The translations under genes and the position numbers were made by a program. Below are positions 19,295 to 32,276 of a stretch of DNA of 35,827 bases, in pieces. The notes below the pieces were generated by a model that was not told the origin of the DNA, made no database searches, and saw only the letters and a program-made list of their open reading frames with translations. The stretch is from positions 629,821 to 665,647 of the forward strand of contig BMAT01009626.1 of the NCBI GenBank assembly GCA_019649035.1, given 5' to 3'. The stretch is from Elysia marginata. Lineage: Eukaryota; Mollusca; Gastropoda; Plakobranchidae. Numbering within the stretch: position 1 is the first letter of the stretch; every line of letters begins with the position of its first letter.

Positions 19295-22200
19295 AACTTA
19301 TATGCATGTGTTTGAAAAGGTAACAGCACAGTTCGGGGCTCAAGTGATCATGTTAGCTGCAGATGGGATTAGAGAGGTAGCTCTCTGCTGACATCCTACT
19401 GTGTGTGCGGCAAGGAGGGTAAATCAGGCAAAAGTTGTTCAAACTAGTTTTTAGTCAGAGACCTCAAATACAGAAATCTGCCTGTTTCATAAACCTTCTT
19501 TTTTTCTTCTTTAATGAAATTTGACACTAGATAAGATATTTGTTCAAACTTTTAAAAAGCATAATACTCAGTTGTGGAAAGTTTTGATTCCCGCATATGT
19601 CAAAATATGACTTGCGTCTGATTTACCCTGTTCTAATGTCATGTAAAGCAGTTGAGTTTTTGAAAATTTTCTTAAGAAGGTGCACTTGAAATCAAAAGCT
19701 AGATATATGTACCACACGGCCTGAAATTTGTATTTTGATTTTGCCTTTTTTATGCAAGAAGAGAGTGCCGGAATTAAACTTTTGACAAATGGAAAATTCC
19801 CTGGTTTAAAAGTTCTATTTAAAAATGATGAGTTTTTCATAGTAGTAGTATTAGCTCTGCTTGTGTGATGTGGTAAAGATAAGGCTATGTGATAAAATGT
19901 CCATGAAGGTGTATGCTTTGAAAAAAAAACAGTTGAATGCATAAAGTTGTTGTTTTGTTATAAAATGAAAAGGCCACAGTAAAATAATACCTTTAGAAAT
20001 CTGTGAATTTTTTTTTTTGTTTGAAAAAAGTGTATTTTATTTGGTTTTTTTTTTTTTAATTTCAAAATGTCAGGTTTTGATGGACGAGGCATTTAAGATA
20101 AAAAAAATGATGTTTGGAAGATTGCTACAAATACCTTTACTTTTACAGGGAGAATTATTTTGTTTGAGCCCCAAACATGAACACAAAATAGCAGGTAGCT
20201 TGTTATATTTTTTTTGTAGTCTTGGAGAATTTTTTGCTTTTTGATTTTTTTTTCTCTTTTTAAAGTGTTTTTTTGTGTAGTTTATTTTGAATGTTGTAGA
20301 AATGTGGAAATGTTCCTGTTTTGCCAACACAAAATATGCCATGTGGAAAAAATGTTCATGTGTCAGTTTTCAGTATTTTTGTTTAATGTTGTTTTGATAA
20401 AGCTTCTTGAATTGATATAAGAAATTAGGAACAACTGCCCATTGTCTAGTCAAAATTTCTGTTTTGTGGTTATTCTGGTATATCCCCCCCGCCCTCTTTT
20501 ATTTCTTCTCTAAAAGCAATGACACACTCAGTGAGACACACTGCTAGCATAGCAAAAACCAGTATTCATCACTTGCCTTTTTGCTTTTATCATCATGTCT
20601 TGATTAGCTGGTAATTCTGTCATTTATGTATGTGATAACTTTCATCTCATCTGATTCCCGTATTGTAGATATACTGTGACCCTCCCACCCCTCCTCATCC
20701 TATAACTGTTGCTTTGTCTTTATCTAATAGCCGTATAATTGTGAAGTAAGTCTCCCCAGATATTAGCTCATCTTACATTTTTGTTGTTTTGTTGAGTTTT
20801 TTTTTTCAATATCTTTTATCTTTTTAACTTATTTGCTACTCTTGTACCAGTCATTAAGTGTTGATTGAATATGTTTAGTGTATGATTTACTTGAAGAGTT
20901 TTCCTTATTGTGTTTCTTTTAATTTAAGTATTGTTTATAAATTTGATTGTTTCTTGTTTTTTTTGTTACACCTGGAGAAAGCCTGTTTTGGTATGCAGAA
21001 ATAAAAGGCCTTATATGTCGCAGACAGGCCATACCTAATAATCAATCAAATAAGCCTTTTTTAAGTTAAAAATTGTCTCTTTTTGCTATGATTTTATAGT
21101 CTTAACTTGTGGGCATTTTCTTTTTTATGTAATAAACTAGCATAAAAAGAACTATTTTGAACCATGAATAAGATAAATGAGTCCCATGCTTGAGAATACT
21201 GGGTCAAAGATTGCCGAAGAAGAGCATTCTCAGTATTCTATTTTGGGTTAGGATACCATGGCTTTCCTAGCTATCTACTATATACTGAGTATATATTGGC
21301 AAACCAGAAATATTCGTAAACAGGCTGGCTATAAGTGGTGAATTTGTTAAGTTCCTCGTTTTGAGGAAATGGTGGCAAGCACTTGTTCACAGAAAATGAT
21401 TTATGAACAAAGATACAACAATTTGTAATCATGCTAATTTTTTTTCCTCTCGAGTTCTGTTTTTTTTTTTCCTTCTAAGAGCTCAGTTGCAAATGTACAG
21501 TTCACTTCTGTTTGGTGTACCTGTGAAGTTAAGCATGTTGCACTGATGTCAGAATGAAAATAAAAATATTGTTCAGTTTGAAAAAACATAATTTAACCAC
21601 TTGAAACTCAAAAACTTGTTAGAACTTGTTCAAGACTATACTCAAACATCAATAAAAGAAAATAAGAAGTATGTTCTTATTTTCTTTCAAACTGAAAATC
21701 CCTTATCACTTAAATATTAAAGTTTTCCCAAAATTTGTCCCCCTTATTACTTTTTCAAAGGAAGTAATGAGTAAGCCCTTTGATTTATGAAAGAGCCTTG
21801 AAGTCTTGAGGCTTCTTTCTTGTTTGTTTTTTAAACTGAGGCATATACAAATGCAGACATTCATTGGAGATTTATTTACCCTCAAAACTTCCAATGCACA
21901 GTATAATGCACAACACTATTTTGGCTATCAGAAGACCCCATTCCAATTTTCAGCTTTACTTTGTACTTTTCATGTGCCTCTTCTAAACTCTACACTGTTT
22001 GAGCAGTCTCTTCAAATCTGTGTTTATGAGTAGGATGCACTGTACAAATCAATGCAAAGTAACAGTGCTTGTAAGCAAGATCCAGAAAAAAACCCAACTG
22101 TAATATATCAGAGTTGCATTTATCTCCACCCCACCCTGATGACAAATACCAGATTTCACCTGACAGCATTCAAGTGGCTAAGAACATAAGTAGTTCGTAT

Positions 22201-25200
22201 TACAGATCAATGATATTGTAACCATACGTGTGTATAGCTTAATATTAGCTGTATCAAAATATTTCTGCATTGGAGCAATGAATGTGTTTTATAATTAGTA
22301 GCCATTGTTTTGGTACATTTTTTTTCTTCTGTAGGTGCTATTGCTAATAGTTTCAAATAATTATGTGTATAACTGTTATCAAGTCTGATCATTTTAATTG
22401 ATCATCATCATTTAATCATCACATTTGTATGTAGATGTTTGTTTATAATTGTGCACCTAATATATGATCATAATGTTCATTAATCAGATTGTACATGCTC
22501 ATCCTCCTCATTCTGACATTCTGAGATTTGCAAAGTATTGTAGTGCTCAAGCCAGCAAAACAGTTGTTGATGTTGTTGGCCATTGTCTCATTAATTCATT
22601 TGTATTAAACCTTGCATAGTGAAGTCTATAGTTGAGGTTCATTGCCCAGTATGACCAAGTGTTTGTATTAACAATCAAATAGCCTGGGATAAGCTGTGTT
22701 TATAGCTTCTCTCTGCTCAAGAGAGGTTGCATGCTGACTCTATTTAGTCTATGAATCTCCTCCAAAATTGGTTAGTTGTCAGTGGATCAATGTGTTTCAT
22801 TCTTTTCTGTTTGTGTGTGTAACTGTGCGTTGCTTTTGTAGTATAAATTTAATCAAAAGCTATTGGAAAGTCAAAAAGTATCAAAAGAGCTCTCTCAGTC
22901 AGTTGTTTTTTGAAAAGACCAAAGTGGTTGAGATATGTTAGAACGCTGCGATTAATTTTCCAAGATCATCCTTTTTATTTAGTTTTGGGTTTTCTCTTAT
23001 AAGTTTATATAGATAGGTCTCTCTTAAGTCTAAAAAAATGAGCAGGTGAAAAATTTGTCATCTTTAGGTTTTTTCAACATAGTTCTCGATTTCCTAAAAA
23101 CTCTGAGAGGAACCTTGTCTCATTTTATTGAATAATTGAATGTACATAGTAAACTCTAATACAATTTACATCTGAACAAGGCTTGAATGTTATCCAGTGT
23201 GTTTGAGTCTCTGGAAGCAAATAAGACACTGTATCATGGGAACATGCTTCTGATTTGATTATAAATTTTTTTTTTTAGACTTTAAAGTACTGTAGGCCAT
23301 GGAATAGGAGAAATTATTGCTCATTAGAGTGAAAAGCTTTTTGCAATATTTGTTAGTGGGCAGATTAAAAAAAAAAATTCAAAAGGGCCCCTCCCACTTA
23401 ATGGAATTTAGGGGCATAATCTGAGTTTTAGCATAGGAAATCATAGTTCATTCAAGCAGTGGTTTATCTGTGCCCTTGTTAAATATTTCTGTGTAGCTTC
23501 AATAATTGTATCACACATATGTAGAAATGCCATAGTGTTATGATGGTTACATCTGAAAAATCAGATAATTAATGTTTTAAAAATACAAACAGTTCCATTA
23601 TTCAACTGATTTGCATATGTGAAGCAGCATCACGAAATTGGTAGAGTTGTTGCAATATTTAGTTTGAATTATAAAAATTCACATGGAAGCGGTCAAAATT
23701 TGAAAAGAAAATTTTTTATATATATATCTTGAAAGTGTATATTAATGTATTTCATCATATACAATCATAAAGCTATAAGTCTGCTGTTAGGCTGATTGTT
23801 GGAAATAAGATATTTAACTAGAGCATTGGTTGGTGATTTTTTTTAAATTCTTCGTTACATGGAAACCAAAAAAAGCATTTTTCTTTATGTTCTTCAGAAT
23901 GGATCTCATTGATCCCTCGTCTTTTAAATGCCATAAAGTGGGTCATAATCTAGAATGAAGAGTCAAAATGACCTGAAGGAGTTTTAATAAGCTTTTAACA
24001 ATTTTTGCACATGTATCTAAAAATGTCAAATTCCGCAGCTTGATTCATTTTGTGATGTTACTACATATATAATCATTTTTAAACTTTGTGTTGCCATCAA
24101 GTTATGCTTAGTTGCTGTTTGACATCATAACACAGAGTGGTCCTAAGATTGAAGAAAAAATCTGCTAATTTGGAAGTTTGAATATATAGTTACTCTATGA
24201 GTGTGTTTTGAAATATACTTTATAACATATATTTATTTAGGGTGTGGAGGCTATTACCTTTTTTTTTTGTTTGTTTTAAACTTTTTTGTCTTCATGTTAA
24301 GTTAATTTTATTTAAGGGCTCGCAAGGACATTGTTTTTGGACCAACTAAGGTATTAGGATAATAATAGCAATCTTTTTTTATGCTCTTTGGCTAAATATT
24401 TGTTTGTTTGTTTTGTTAATTTTTAAATTTTTTTTTTTAATCAAAAGCTGGACTTATTTTTTGCAAGTTGCACTTTATTTTTCAATTCTTTATAATTTTT
24501 CCTTGTTTTTGCTTTGGTATAAAGCCTTCAACACATTGCATAATTAAATATTGATATTGTAAGAAATAGTTAGCAGCAGTATTTGATGTTTAAAACCTCT
24601 AAGTTTTTGAAGATGAAATTGTTGGTTGTTTTTTTTTTTTTAATGAGTTAAGTCCAGCCTGAATTAGAGCCTTTATCAGAGGACACTACCACAGACAGAC
24701 TGTTGGTGTTTATAGATGCTGGTTAATATATACATTTTCTCAGCACTCTGCTTCTATGCTGCCCAAGCCAATTAAAGTCCAGTAACTGCAGTGAAATCTT
24801 ATGTCAGATACTGCTTTTTGATTGTTCCCTTCAGTATGGATGTGATTCAGTGGAGCCATGTCTTTCTAGTCTCAGATGGCAAGAAAGAGCACGAAAGACT
24901 GACTAGGATTGTAAAATCTGGTCTTTTTTTTTCTATTGAATATGGATAATAGATTTGATACAATTCATCAAATTTACCTTTCTTTCTTTGCCAGTAAGTA
25001 TCATCCACTGCAAATTGTACTGGACTTCAATCTGCTTGGATGATTTATTAAATGTATGTTTGTTTTAATCGTTATTATTTATGCCAAGGGTAGATTTGCT
25101 AAGCCAAACAGTACTGCTTTTGCCTCTAGTAATTTGTTATCACTTTAATTCATAAAAAGGTTTTCATAGAATAAAAAATATTAGTTTTATAACTGGCAAT

Positions 25201-28200
25201 TTTTTTTCATTCTCGTAAAGTTCTCAGTATTTACAAAATCTTGTTCATTTTCTGTTGTTTATTATGTTTTTTCCTGTTTTGTGTGAGCAAAGTAGGCTTG
25301 AAGGGCTGTGGCTTTTGCCATTACAAATCGCTGTGAAATCATTTTTTTCTTTATGATTTGGTTATATGTACAGTTATTCTTACATTATCATTTGTTGGTT
25401 TTTTTTCTGTCATTCATGAAATAGAGAATACTTTGTTGTTGGCTACAAAAATAATAGTCTAATATTTTTAAGAGCCAGTCTCTAAGGAGATAGTAAAGAA
25501 AATGGTGATTTTTTGTTGTTTAAAAGATGCACTTGTAATAAAGTTATGTATTGATCAAAACAGAATAGATAGAAATATGCTTTAACATTAGAAAGGGAGT
25601 CCTGGAGGAGTTCTTTAATATAATGTACCGGTGTCATATTTTGTTTTGCCTGTACAAACCCTCTGTAAATTCTACCTTAATGCATCAATTACAATTACCT
25701 AGGAGATATGAAGCACAAAGCCATGTATGTAAATTTAAAATGCCATGTGTGTATTTCTCTCAAACTCTAACGTCATCTTGTGTTCACATACTGTTCTCTC
25801 CAAGTAGCTTATCCTTAGTTATGTAGTCTCTATGTTGTGGCATACTAGATGTAAATTAGAAATTGTCCCACCTCAATGCACTAACCATGGTCGTAGACTG
25901 TAGATCTCACCCCCTAGCTTTATGAGTCTGGTTATTGTATCTATGGTTTGTGCTGGTTGCACCCCTTGCATCGAATGACAAAATTTTGAACTTTGGTCTG
26001 CACAAAAAAAACAAAAACTGTGCTCACTTGTCATCTATCTATGTGGAAAATTGATTGGCTCCTGATTTAATTTTATTGAACAAATTACATTGATGTGTTT
26101 AATTTGTTAAAGATGAACATAAACCCTTTGAGGGCACATTTTTTTTTTATCTAAGGGCTTACAGGCATGTGTCAGCTTGATAGAATGGTTACATCGTGGT
26201 CACATCAAATCAGGAAGTACATCGTTACTGTGTTAGAATAATGACATTGTCTCAGTAATATCACATATATCATTTTGACATGTGTAAGTCACTGACTGAC
26301 AGTCGGGAAATATTTGAAATGGGCTGAGTCAATTTCTATGAAAATTGGAGATAGCTTTCTTCAGTAAATAAGTCACTCCATATAAGTCTGCACATTTATC
26401 ACTTAAAAACTGAAGAAAAAAAGAAAAAGAGATAGCGTATTGGCGAGATGGATGCTAGCACTTATCTCTCTCACATATAAATGTGTTTTTGTTCCTATCT
26501 TTAAGTTATTTTTGGTTGAGTTATTGCTTCAGATTTTTGTAGGTGGCTTTATTATTGCTATAGCTATATCCTTACAAAGTTTGTATTCAAAGCAAAAAGT
26601 TTCCAGTTATAAAGGTACTTCTACTCTTCCTCCTTGATAACGTTCCTTCAAAACTGAAAATAGATATTGTACAAAGCTACGCTTTGTGTGTGAATATGGA
26701 CCACATTTAGCACCATAATTTCTTTTCGATGTTAATGCTTGAAAGAAAGAGTTTTCAGTTGCTTGCACAGAGAACTTGTGCATGGTTTTGTTGTCAATAC
26801 ATCTACCATTAACTTATTTGGAAACCTTCAAGCAAACCTTAGATGATGCGGGACCCCGGTTTTTTTTTTCTACTCTTTTGCACTTTTTTTTTAAAGTGAA
26901 AAGCCTCAGAGGACCAATTGAATATTTCTGGTGTTTCTTTTTTTTTGTTGTTTTTTTTTTTTGTTTTAATTTTTTTTACTGTTCTCATTTCAGTTTCAGT
27001 AAAAACCATTCATTTTTTTTTTAATTCAGTTTTGATCTAAACAATGTTTTTATTCATTAAGAAGTACACTTACAAAGTAAATTGTTTGCATGTTGCAAAC
27101 ATTTTTGTCTTGATCATAACTGAATCTTTATCAAATACTTGTAGACAATTGACCTTTAAAGAAAAATAAGGAAAGAAACCAGTTTGCCAAAATCCAGTTA
27201 GGTGTTTGAGGTTGAAAAGTCTCAATTTAACACATATCCATTGCACTCGCAGTTACACACATATAGAAACAGCGAGAAATGATGTACATACAGTAATCAA
27301 CACACTTGCAATAATGCACATATACAGTAACCACTTCACTTGGAGTAACATTTACATACCTAAATCAATGCATTGCAGTTACACACATATGATTATCACT
27401 GTAAATGGAGTTAGGTACATGAGCAGCAATTACACTTCAGCACTTTCACATATATACGCATGGTATACATAAAGTACTGCACTTGTTATAGCACCATGAT
27501 ATCTCACCAATGGTCTAAGCTATGGATTTCATTCAATCTGTCTTTTGATTGTTAAACGTTGTCAACCTGGCTAGAGTTTTTGAAGTGAAACACCATGCTC
27601 AATTTGCTTAAACACATGGCTGCATGGCAACACTCTTCTTGATTGTCTGCTCTTCTTACAATAAGTTACATGCAGTTTGAAGAAATATTTTGGTTTTTAT
27701 TAAGTTTTTTCTGTTGTTATCACCACAGTCCTCTTTGTTTCTTTGTTTAAGTGTAGACATCGTATAACTCGCAATGTCACCTGTCCTACAGTGTCTTCAC
27801 CACCCACCTTCTTTACCATCATTCTCAATTGTTATGTTGTTATTTTTCTATCATTGTTTACACACACAGCTGCAGATATATTGTTATGAAAACAAAACAA
27901 AAAAAGTTGTCATTGTATAAATCTGTGTGTTGTTATTTACTATTGTTATCATTTTGATTATTATTATTATTTAAGTTGTTGTCTATGTTTTTATTGTAAC
28001 AATACGTTTTGTTATGGCTTCAGTGTAAGTGCCCATATTTTTGGTACATTTATTCGTTTGTTGACTTACATTCATGCTTATTATGACTGATAAAAACAAC
28101 TCTCTACAAAACATTTTGAGTTTTTTGTTCAATTTGTTTTTGGGTTGCCTTTTTCTTTTCTTTTTTTTTTTCAAAATGGATTTGTTTGTTGTAATTTGTT

Positions 28201-28320
28201 ATGTCTTTATATTATTTTTTTTCTGTGTTCCTGTATTTGATTGTTGCATTTTTTTGAAGCAGTCGCACAATTATGACATGAGTCAGAACTATCGATGTGC
28301 TAAGTATGATATCTAAAATT
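19295..28320 (+). other. Probable PIP4K2 3' UTR followed by AT-rich flank
   Basis: About 9 kb downstream of the stop codon with no recognisable coding sequence and no identified transposon, unlike the introns and the 28.3-35.8 kb region. AATAAA hexamers occur at 21000-21005, 21131-21136, 21559-21564 and 21651-21656, among others. T-rich runs are frequent. Which poly(A) site is used, and so how long the UTR is, cannot be told from sequence. Confidence 0.5.
27244..27455 (+). repeat. Degenerate ~34-bp tandem repeat
   Basis: Variants of CACTTGCAGTTACACACATA start at 27244, 27303, 27337 and 27370, with a weaker one near 27421. Spacing is close to 34 bp between the later copies. The copies are heavily diverged. 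Confidence 0.5.
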
Positions 28321-28789
28321 TAATGAAGATCTTTATTGCTCAACCTTAATTTTAAATTTAACTGAAACAGTTAACTTATAAAGAAGAGTTAACTACATTA
28401 ACCAATCTAATCTATTAATAATTGAGCTAGGCCGAGAATGAGGACCAACTAACCGTGCACTACTAGGCCATATACACATGTCAAATTTGGCCCAAAATTC
28501 TAAAATGTCTTATGTATTGGAGAGCCGTAATAGAGAGTTTGATATAATTATATGTAAAGAGAGAAAGGGGGTGTTTAGCAGAGAGTGAGAGGATACAGAT
28601 GATTAGTTAAGAGAGATCAAAATGAAAAAAAGAAACAGAAAAGGGAAATAAGGTTTAATGTCATACATTATAGAATAGTAAATTGAAGAAAATAAAATCG
28701 AAAAGAAAAATAGGGAGGGGACCTATGGACAGTTAGATTAGAAAGAAAGATGGGTAGTAGATAGATAGATACTGTATGAATATATGCTA

Positions 28790-29059
28790 GATAGACAGAG
28801 ATTGATTGATTGATTGAAGGATATTTTACAAGCCCAATTCCACTTCAAAGGTGCTCTCAGGGCTTGGGTCCCAATGACAATGTACGGGCTGCCACCCAGA
28901 GACTAGCGGGGATACCAGCCTCAGCTGGTCACATTATACTGACACCAACCCAACCAGTAGGGGCCCGGACTGTGCTCGGCTGAGGCTCGAACCCACGACC
29001 TTTGGGCCACGGAGCGAGGCCTCTACCAACTGAGCTATCTAGGCCCCGATAGACAGAGA
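28790..29059 (-). mobile_element. tRNA-derived SINE with 12-bp target-site duplication
   Basis: The body 28802-29047 (246 bp) lies between perfect copies of GATAGACAGAGA (28790-28801 and 29048-29059). Read on the minus strand it begins GGGGCC, then an A-box TAGCTCAGTTGG, then a B-box GGTTCGAGCC. These are RNA polymerase III internal promoter elements from a tRNA. A tRNA-unrelated middle follows, and the 3' end is a (TCAA/AATC)n short-repeat tail. The intact duplication and promoter boxes suggest a recent insertion. It is not a working tRNA gene: the tRNA part is fused to the SINE body. Confidence 0.93.
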
Positions 29060-30400
29060 GATGTGGGTGAAAGCGAGATAGGGTAAGAGGGAAAACAGTG
29101 GCGTGTTTAGCGCCTAGGTTTAAAATAAAAAAGACGGAAAACTTATGCGTAGGGTTCAAAAGGACAAAAACTTTAGGTTGTTTTACAAACCCTGTCAAGG
29201 ATGTGTTGACCATTGTTCGTTTTCACTTTTCTTAGAACGAGTTATTCAGCTCATAATAATGATGTTAATGGAAATAAGAGAAAAAACAAAACAACGGTAA
29301 GAGGTTGATTTAAGCAAAAGTTTAATCAAAGATGGTGATTTATGTATAGAGTTTGGCTGCGTTTAGCTTCCTTATCATATTGCAAACGGAGTTAGTCGAA
29401 ATGAGCTTTGACTGGGAAAAATATTGATTCATGAAATGGGTTTCTCCAAATAAAATTCTATGAGGTCACCTGTAGAATTTACTGTCATATTTTCGCCAAA
29501 ACATGTATAAGAATAAGATAATGTCTTTAAGGATAAACTTTCCTAAAAAAAACATTAAAACTTTTCAAACGTCAAGGACTAGAATAAGCACCTTGTGCAA
29601 GTAATCTATTACCTCTACATATGAGAGAGTGTTTTGGAGAACACTGAAATGAGAATTTCCAAGTGCTGGAGCTATTAATAAAATGTTGTCAGGTCTGGTT
29701 AAATCGTTTAGCAGACTTAAGACTTTACCTCACATAGTTTATTGCACCATTTTATCAGAAAAATTAATCTTCTTTTAAGCTCTACCTTCATCGCCTTGGG
29801 TTCTAATCAAAAATCAATGACCGCTAGAAGTGCTACCCTGTGCTGGTATTCCATCCTGTGACTCATCAACAGATATACTGTCAAACCAAGCTGAATAGAT
29901 AGATCATCCTACTGTCGAAAGTTTAGGGTCACGTTGTGAAGGCTGCGAGAAGCGATTATCAGGTTACTAGTCTCACTCCATCAATAACATGTATTACATG
30001 TACAGATCTAGATAAAGAAAGACCAAAGACCATCACAAACTGAGATGTAACCCAACAGACTGAGTCAAATCCTGTTAAAATCAACACCTTGTGACTGAAA
30101 AGAAATGTGTTGACTCTAGGCAAGAGTTGACTTTAACCACTGCAAAAAGTGGTGAAGGCAAGCCGTACCTCGCATCGATTGTTGGGTGGATGTATAAACA
30201 CCACTGACTTTATCAAATGTATTACCAACAGTTTGATTTCCACCTTCCGTGATCTCTTTCTGCCACCCCCTCAAACAATTGCTCTGTGCCTACCTGTCTT
30301 TCTCACCTTACTCCTTTTTCTCCTTTGAGTGACCCTCCTCCACCTATGTCTCACTGTTTCTCTATCTACCCCTTCCCCCTCCCCCTGAAAAGAAAAAATT
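29060..30400. other. Intergenic sequence without recognised features
   Basis: AT-rich intergenic sequence with no conserved frame, RNA gene or known repeat recognised. Confidence 0.4.
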
Positions 30401-30414
30401 GAAAACTTAAAATA

Positions 30415-30817
30415 CTCTCTCTCTGTCTCTGTCTCTCTGTCTGTGTGTATATGTGTGTGTGTCTCTCTCTCCCTCCCTCTCTCTCCTCTCCTCTCCCACC
30501 CTCTCATTCACTATTGCATCAAATTGGAGCATTTTTTATATTTAATATTTTAATTTTTTTTTAAATATTCATACCATTTGTATGCTTATAATATTTTCTT
30601 AGTCTGTTCTTTACTTAAAATTTGAAATCTAAGCCCCTGTTAATATTAAAACCCTGTTTTAAACTCTCACTCCCCATCTACTCTGCTCTGGAAAGTATAA
30701 AAAAATTGCACATTGCGATTTCTTTTTTTGCGCTTATGATTATAGTTCCTCCTGCCTGAATTATCCGTTTTGATCAGTACTAATTTTTCTCTCTGTTATA
30801 ATGCAAACGTAAGGATT

Positions 30818-30866
<49 letters not shown>

Positions 30867-30983
30867 ATCTCTCCCTATCTGTCTCTCTATCTATCTCTTT
30901 AACTTTTTCTCTCTATCTATCTCTTTTTTTTTCTATCGCTCTCCCTCTCTCTATATCCCTTCCTTTCTTTCTTAATCTTTCCC

Positions 30984-31028
<45 letters not shown>
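30415..31028 (+). repeat. CT-rich low-complexity block with (TC)n tracts
   Basis: (CT)n/(GT)n mixture at 30415-30500, then (TC)n at about 30820-30858 and 30990-31028, with TATC-interrupted stretches between the last two. Between them, 30520-30780 is AT-rich. Long frames here on either strand are microsatellite artefacts. Confidence 0.93.
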
Positions 31029-31032
<4 letters not shown>

Positions 31033-31159
31033 AACCTAGAGCCTCATTCGAAACCCAGAAAACAAAAAATAACTTATATTGGTGAAGCGTTTCACCCATT
31101 GTCTCTTGTGTTCCCAACTGCATTAGCTGTACATTAAACAATAGAGACCTTTAGCACAC

Positions 31160-31370
31160 ACACCGTGTCTCACTACGCGTACGTGAAAATCGGGAAAGCA
31201 GATTGAGAAACTATAAAAATAATGAAACCAGTTTCTAAAAATAGACCCACAGACGTTCGCGTCATACTCACGCGTTGCTGCTTAAAGTCTGTAATTACGC
31301 GCAAAGCGTGCCATCAAATCAGTCATAAAATCTACCATCTTTCGAATTCGCATTGCGCACGATTTTCTTC
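31160..31370. other. CpG-rich intergenic patch
   Basis: Dense CpG words (ACTACGCGTACGTG, GACGTTCGCGTC, TTACGCGCAAAGCGTGC, TTGCGCACG) in otherwise CpG-poor flank. No gene is recognised next to it. It could be a regulatory element or a young repeat. Confidence 0.35.
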
Positions 31371-31674
31371 CCAAATGAAAGTCAGCAAAATGAACCATGT
31401 GTTTTTGTTTAAAACAAATGGAGCCACGTTCTCCCTTAGTGGTCCGAAATGGAAACTCATATTTTCTCGTATTTATGGCTTGCTAAAAAGTCTTTAGCCG
31501 TATAACAGCGAAACACGGAGGCCATAGCTCTTTTTTTTAAATCGAAATGGGACTGTCATTAAAAAAAGTATAAAGAAAACAAAACGGGAATGCCAAGCAA
31601 GAGTTTCCCTTTAAGGTGTTGAAATGAAGTGGATTCCACCGTATATGTAAGACAGAAAAGAACAAGACAATATG

Positions 31675-31768
31675 AAGTAGGAATCGAACTCACAAGTACA
31701 TACTCGCGTGCACTCACTGGCTGGCAAGGCAGGAGTTCAGTCGAGTAGACTAGACCATTTAGGAATTC
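31675..31768 (-). repeat. tRNA-like (degenerate SINE head) sequence
   Basis: On the minus strand, TGGTCTAGTCT matches the A-box at 10 of 11 positions, and AGTTCGATTCC (31690-31680) matches the B-box at 10 of 11. The spacing between boxes is about 70 nt, longer than in ordinary tRNAs, and no acceptor stem is evident. A SINE head or tRNA relic is more likely than a functional tRNA. Confidence 0.4.
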
Positions 31769-32230
31769 GAATCTAAAAAAATAGAAGTTTTAAGCCCATC
31801 TTTATTCTAGTTTCAAGTACTTTAGCATCCTGGATCCCAAATCTATCTCAAATTTAAATAGAAAATTCCTCACGAAACATGATATTGACAAGTTACCGGC
31901 ACATGTATATCGTCAGTTAAAATCGTAAATAGTGTATTTTTATCGGCCAACTTTTTTCGCTGCTAAGACAAAGCCATTTGCCTCCCAATTGTTTGAAATA
32001 AGTTTAGAGTCGAAACAATTAATGAAAAATTATGATTTCATCATGTGATCAAAGTTTGTATCTGCGAAACTGACGATTAGACCACGCAAGTCGATTATAT
32101 GAGCTCAGCTAGATCATGACGCGCAAAGATATGACGCGCAAACCGTGTAAGTCTGACACTTTTTTTTCTTTCTCTTGTAGAAAAAAAATTAAAATATGAC
32201 TTATACACTGACAGGATTTCTGCTTTCCTG

Positions 32231-32272
<42 letters not shown>
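32231..32272 (+). repeat. (AAT)n microsatellite, 3' tail of the LINE
   Basis: About 14 AAT units. On the minus strand it directly follows GTAAAGTGCTTCGGGC...AAAAGCGCTACTAAAGAAATAAATATTG, the usual 3' ending of CR1/L2-like LINEs, so it is that element's terminal short repeat. Confidence 0.85.

Positions 32273-32276
<4 letters not shown>

Noticed and set aside
21190-21242. AGAATACTG...CAGTATTCT stem as a miRNA hairpin
   Set aside because: Only about nine base pairs with a loop over 30 nt, too short for a miRNA precursor.
28960-29047. Functional tRNA gene
   Set aside because: The tRNA-like part is fused to a SINE body inside a target-site duplication, so it is a retroposon head.
28929-29213. 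94-codon minus-strand frame
   Set aside because: Most of it is the translated tRNA-derived SINE.
30770-31141. Ser-Leu and Arg-Glu rich frames
   Set aside because: Artefacts of (TC)n tracts.
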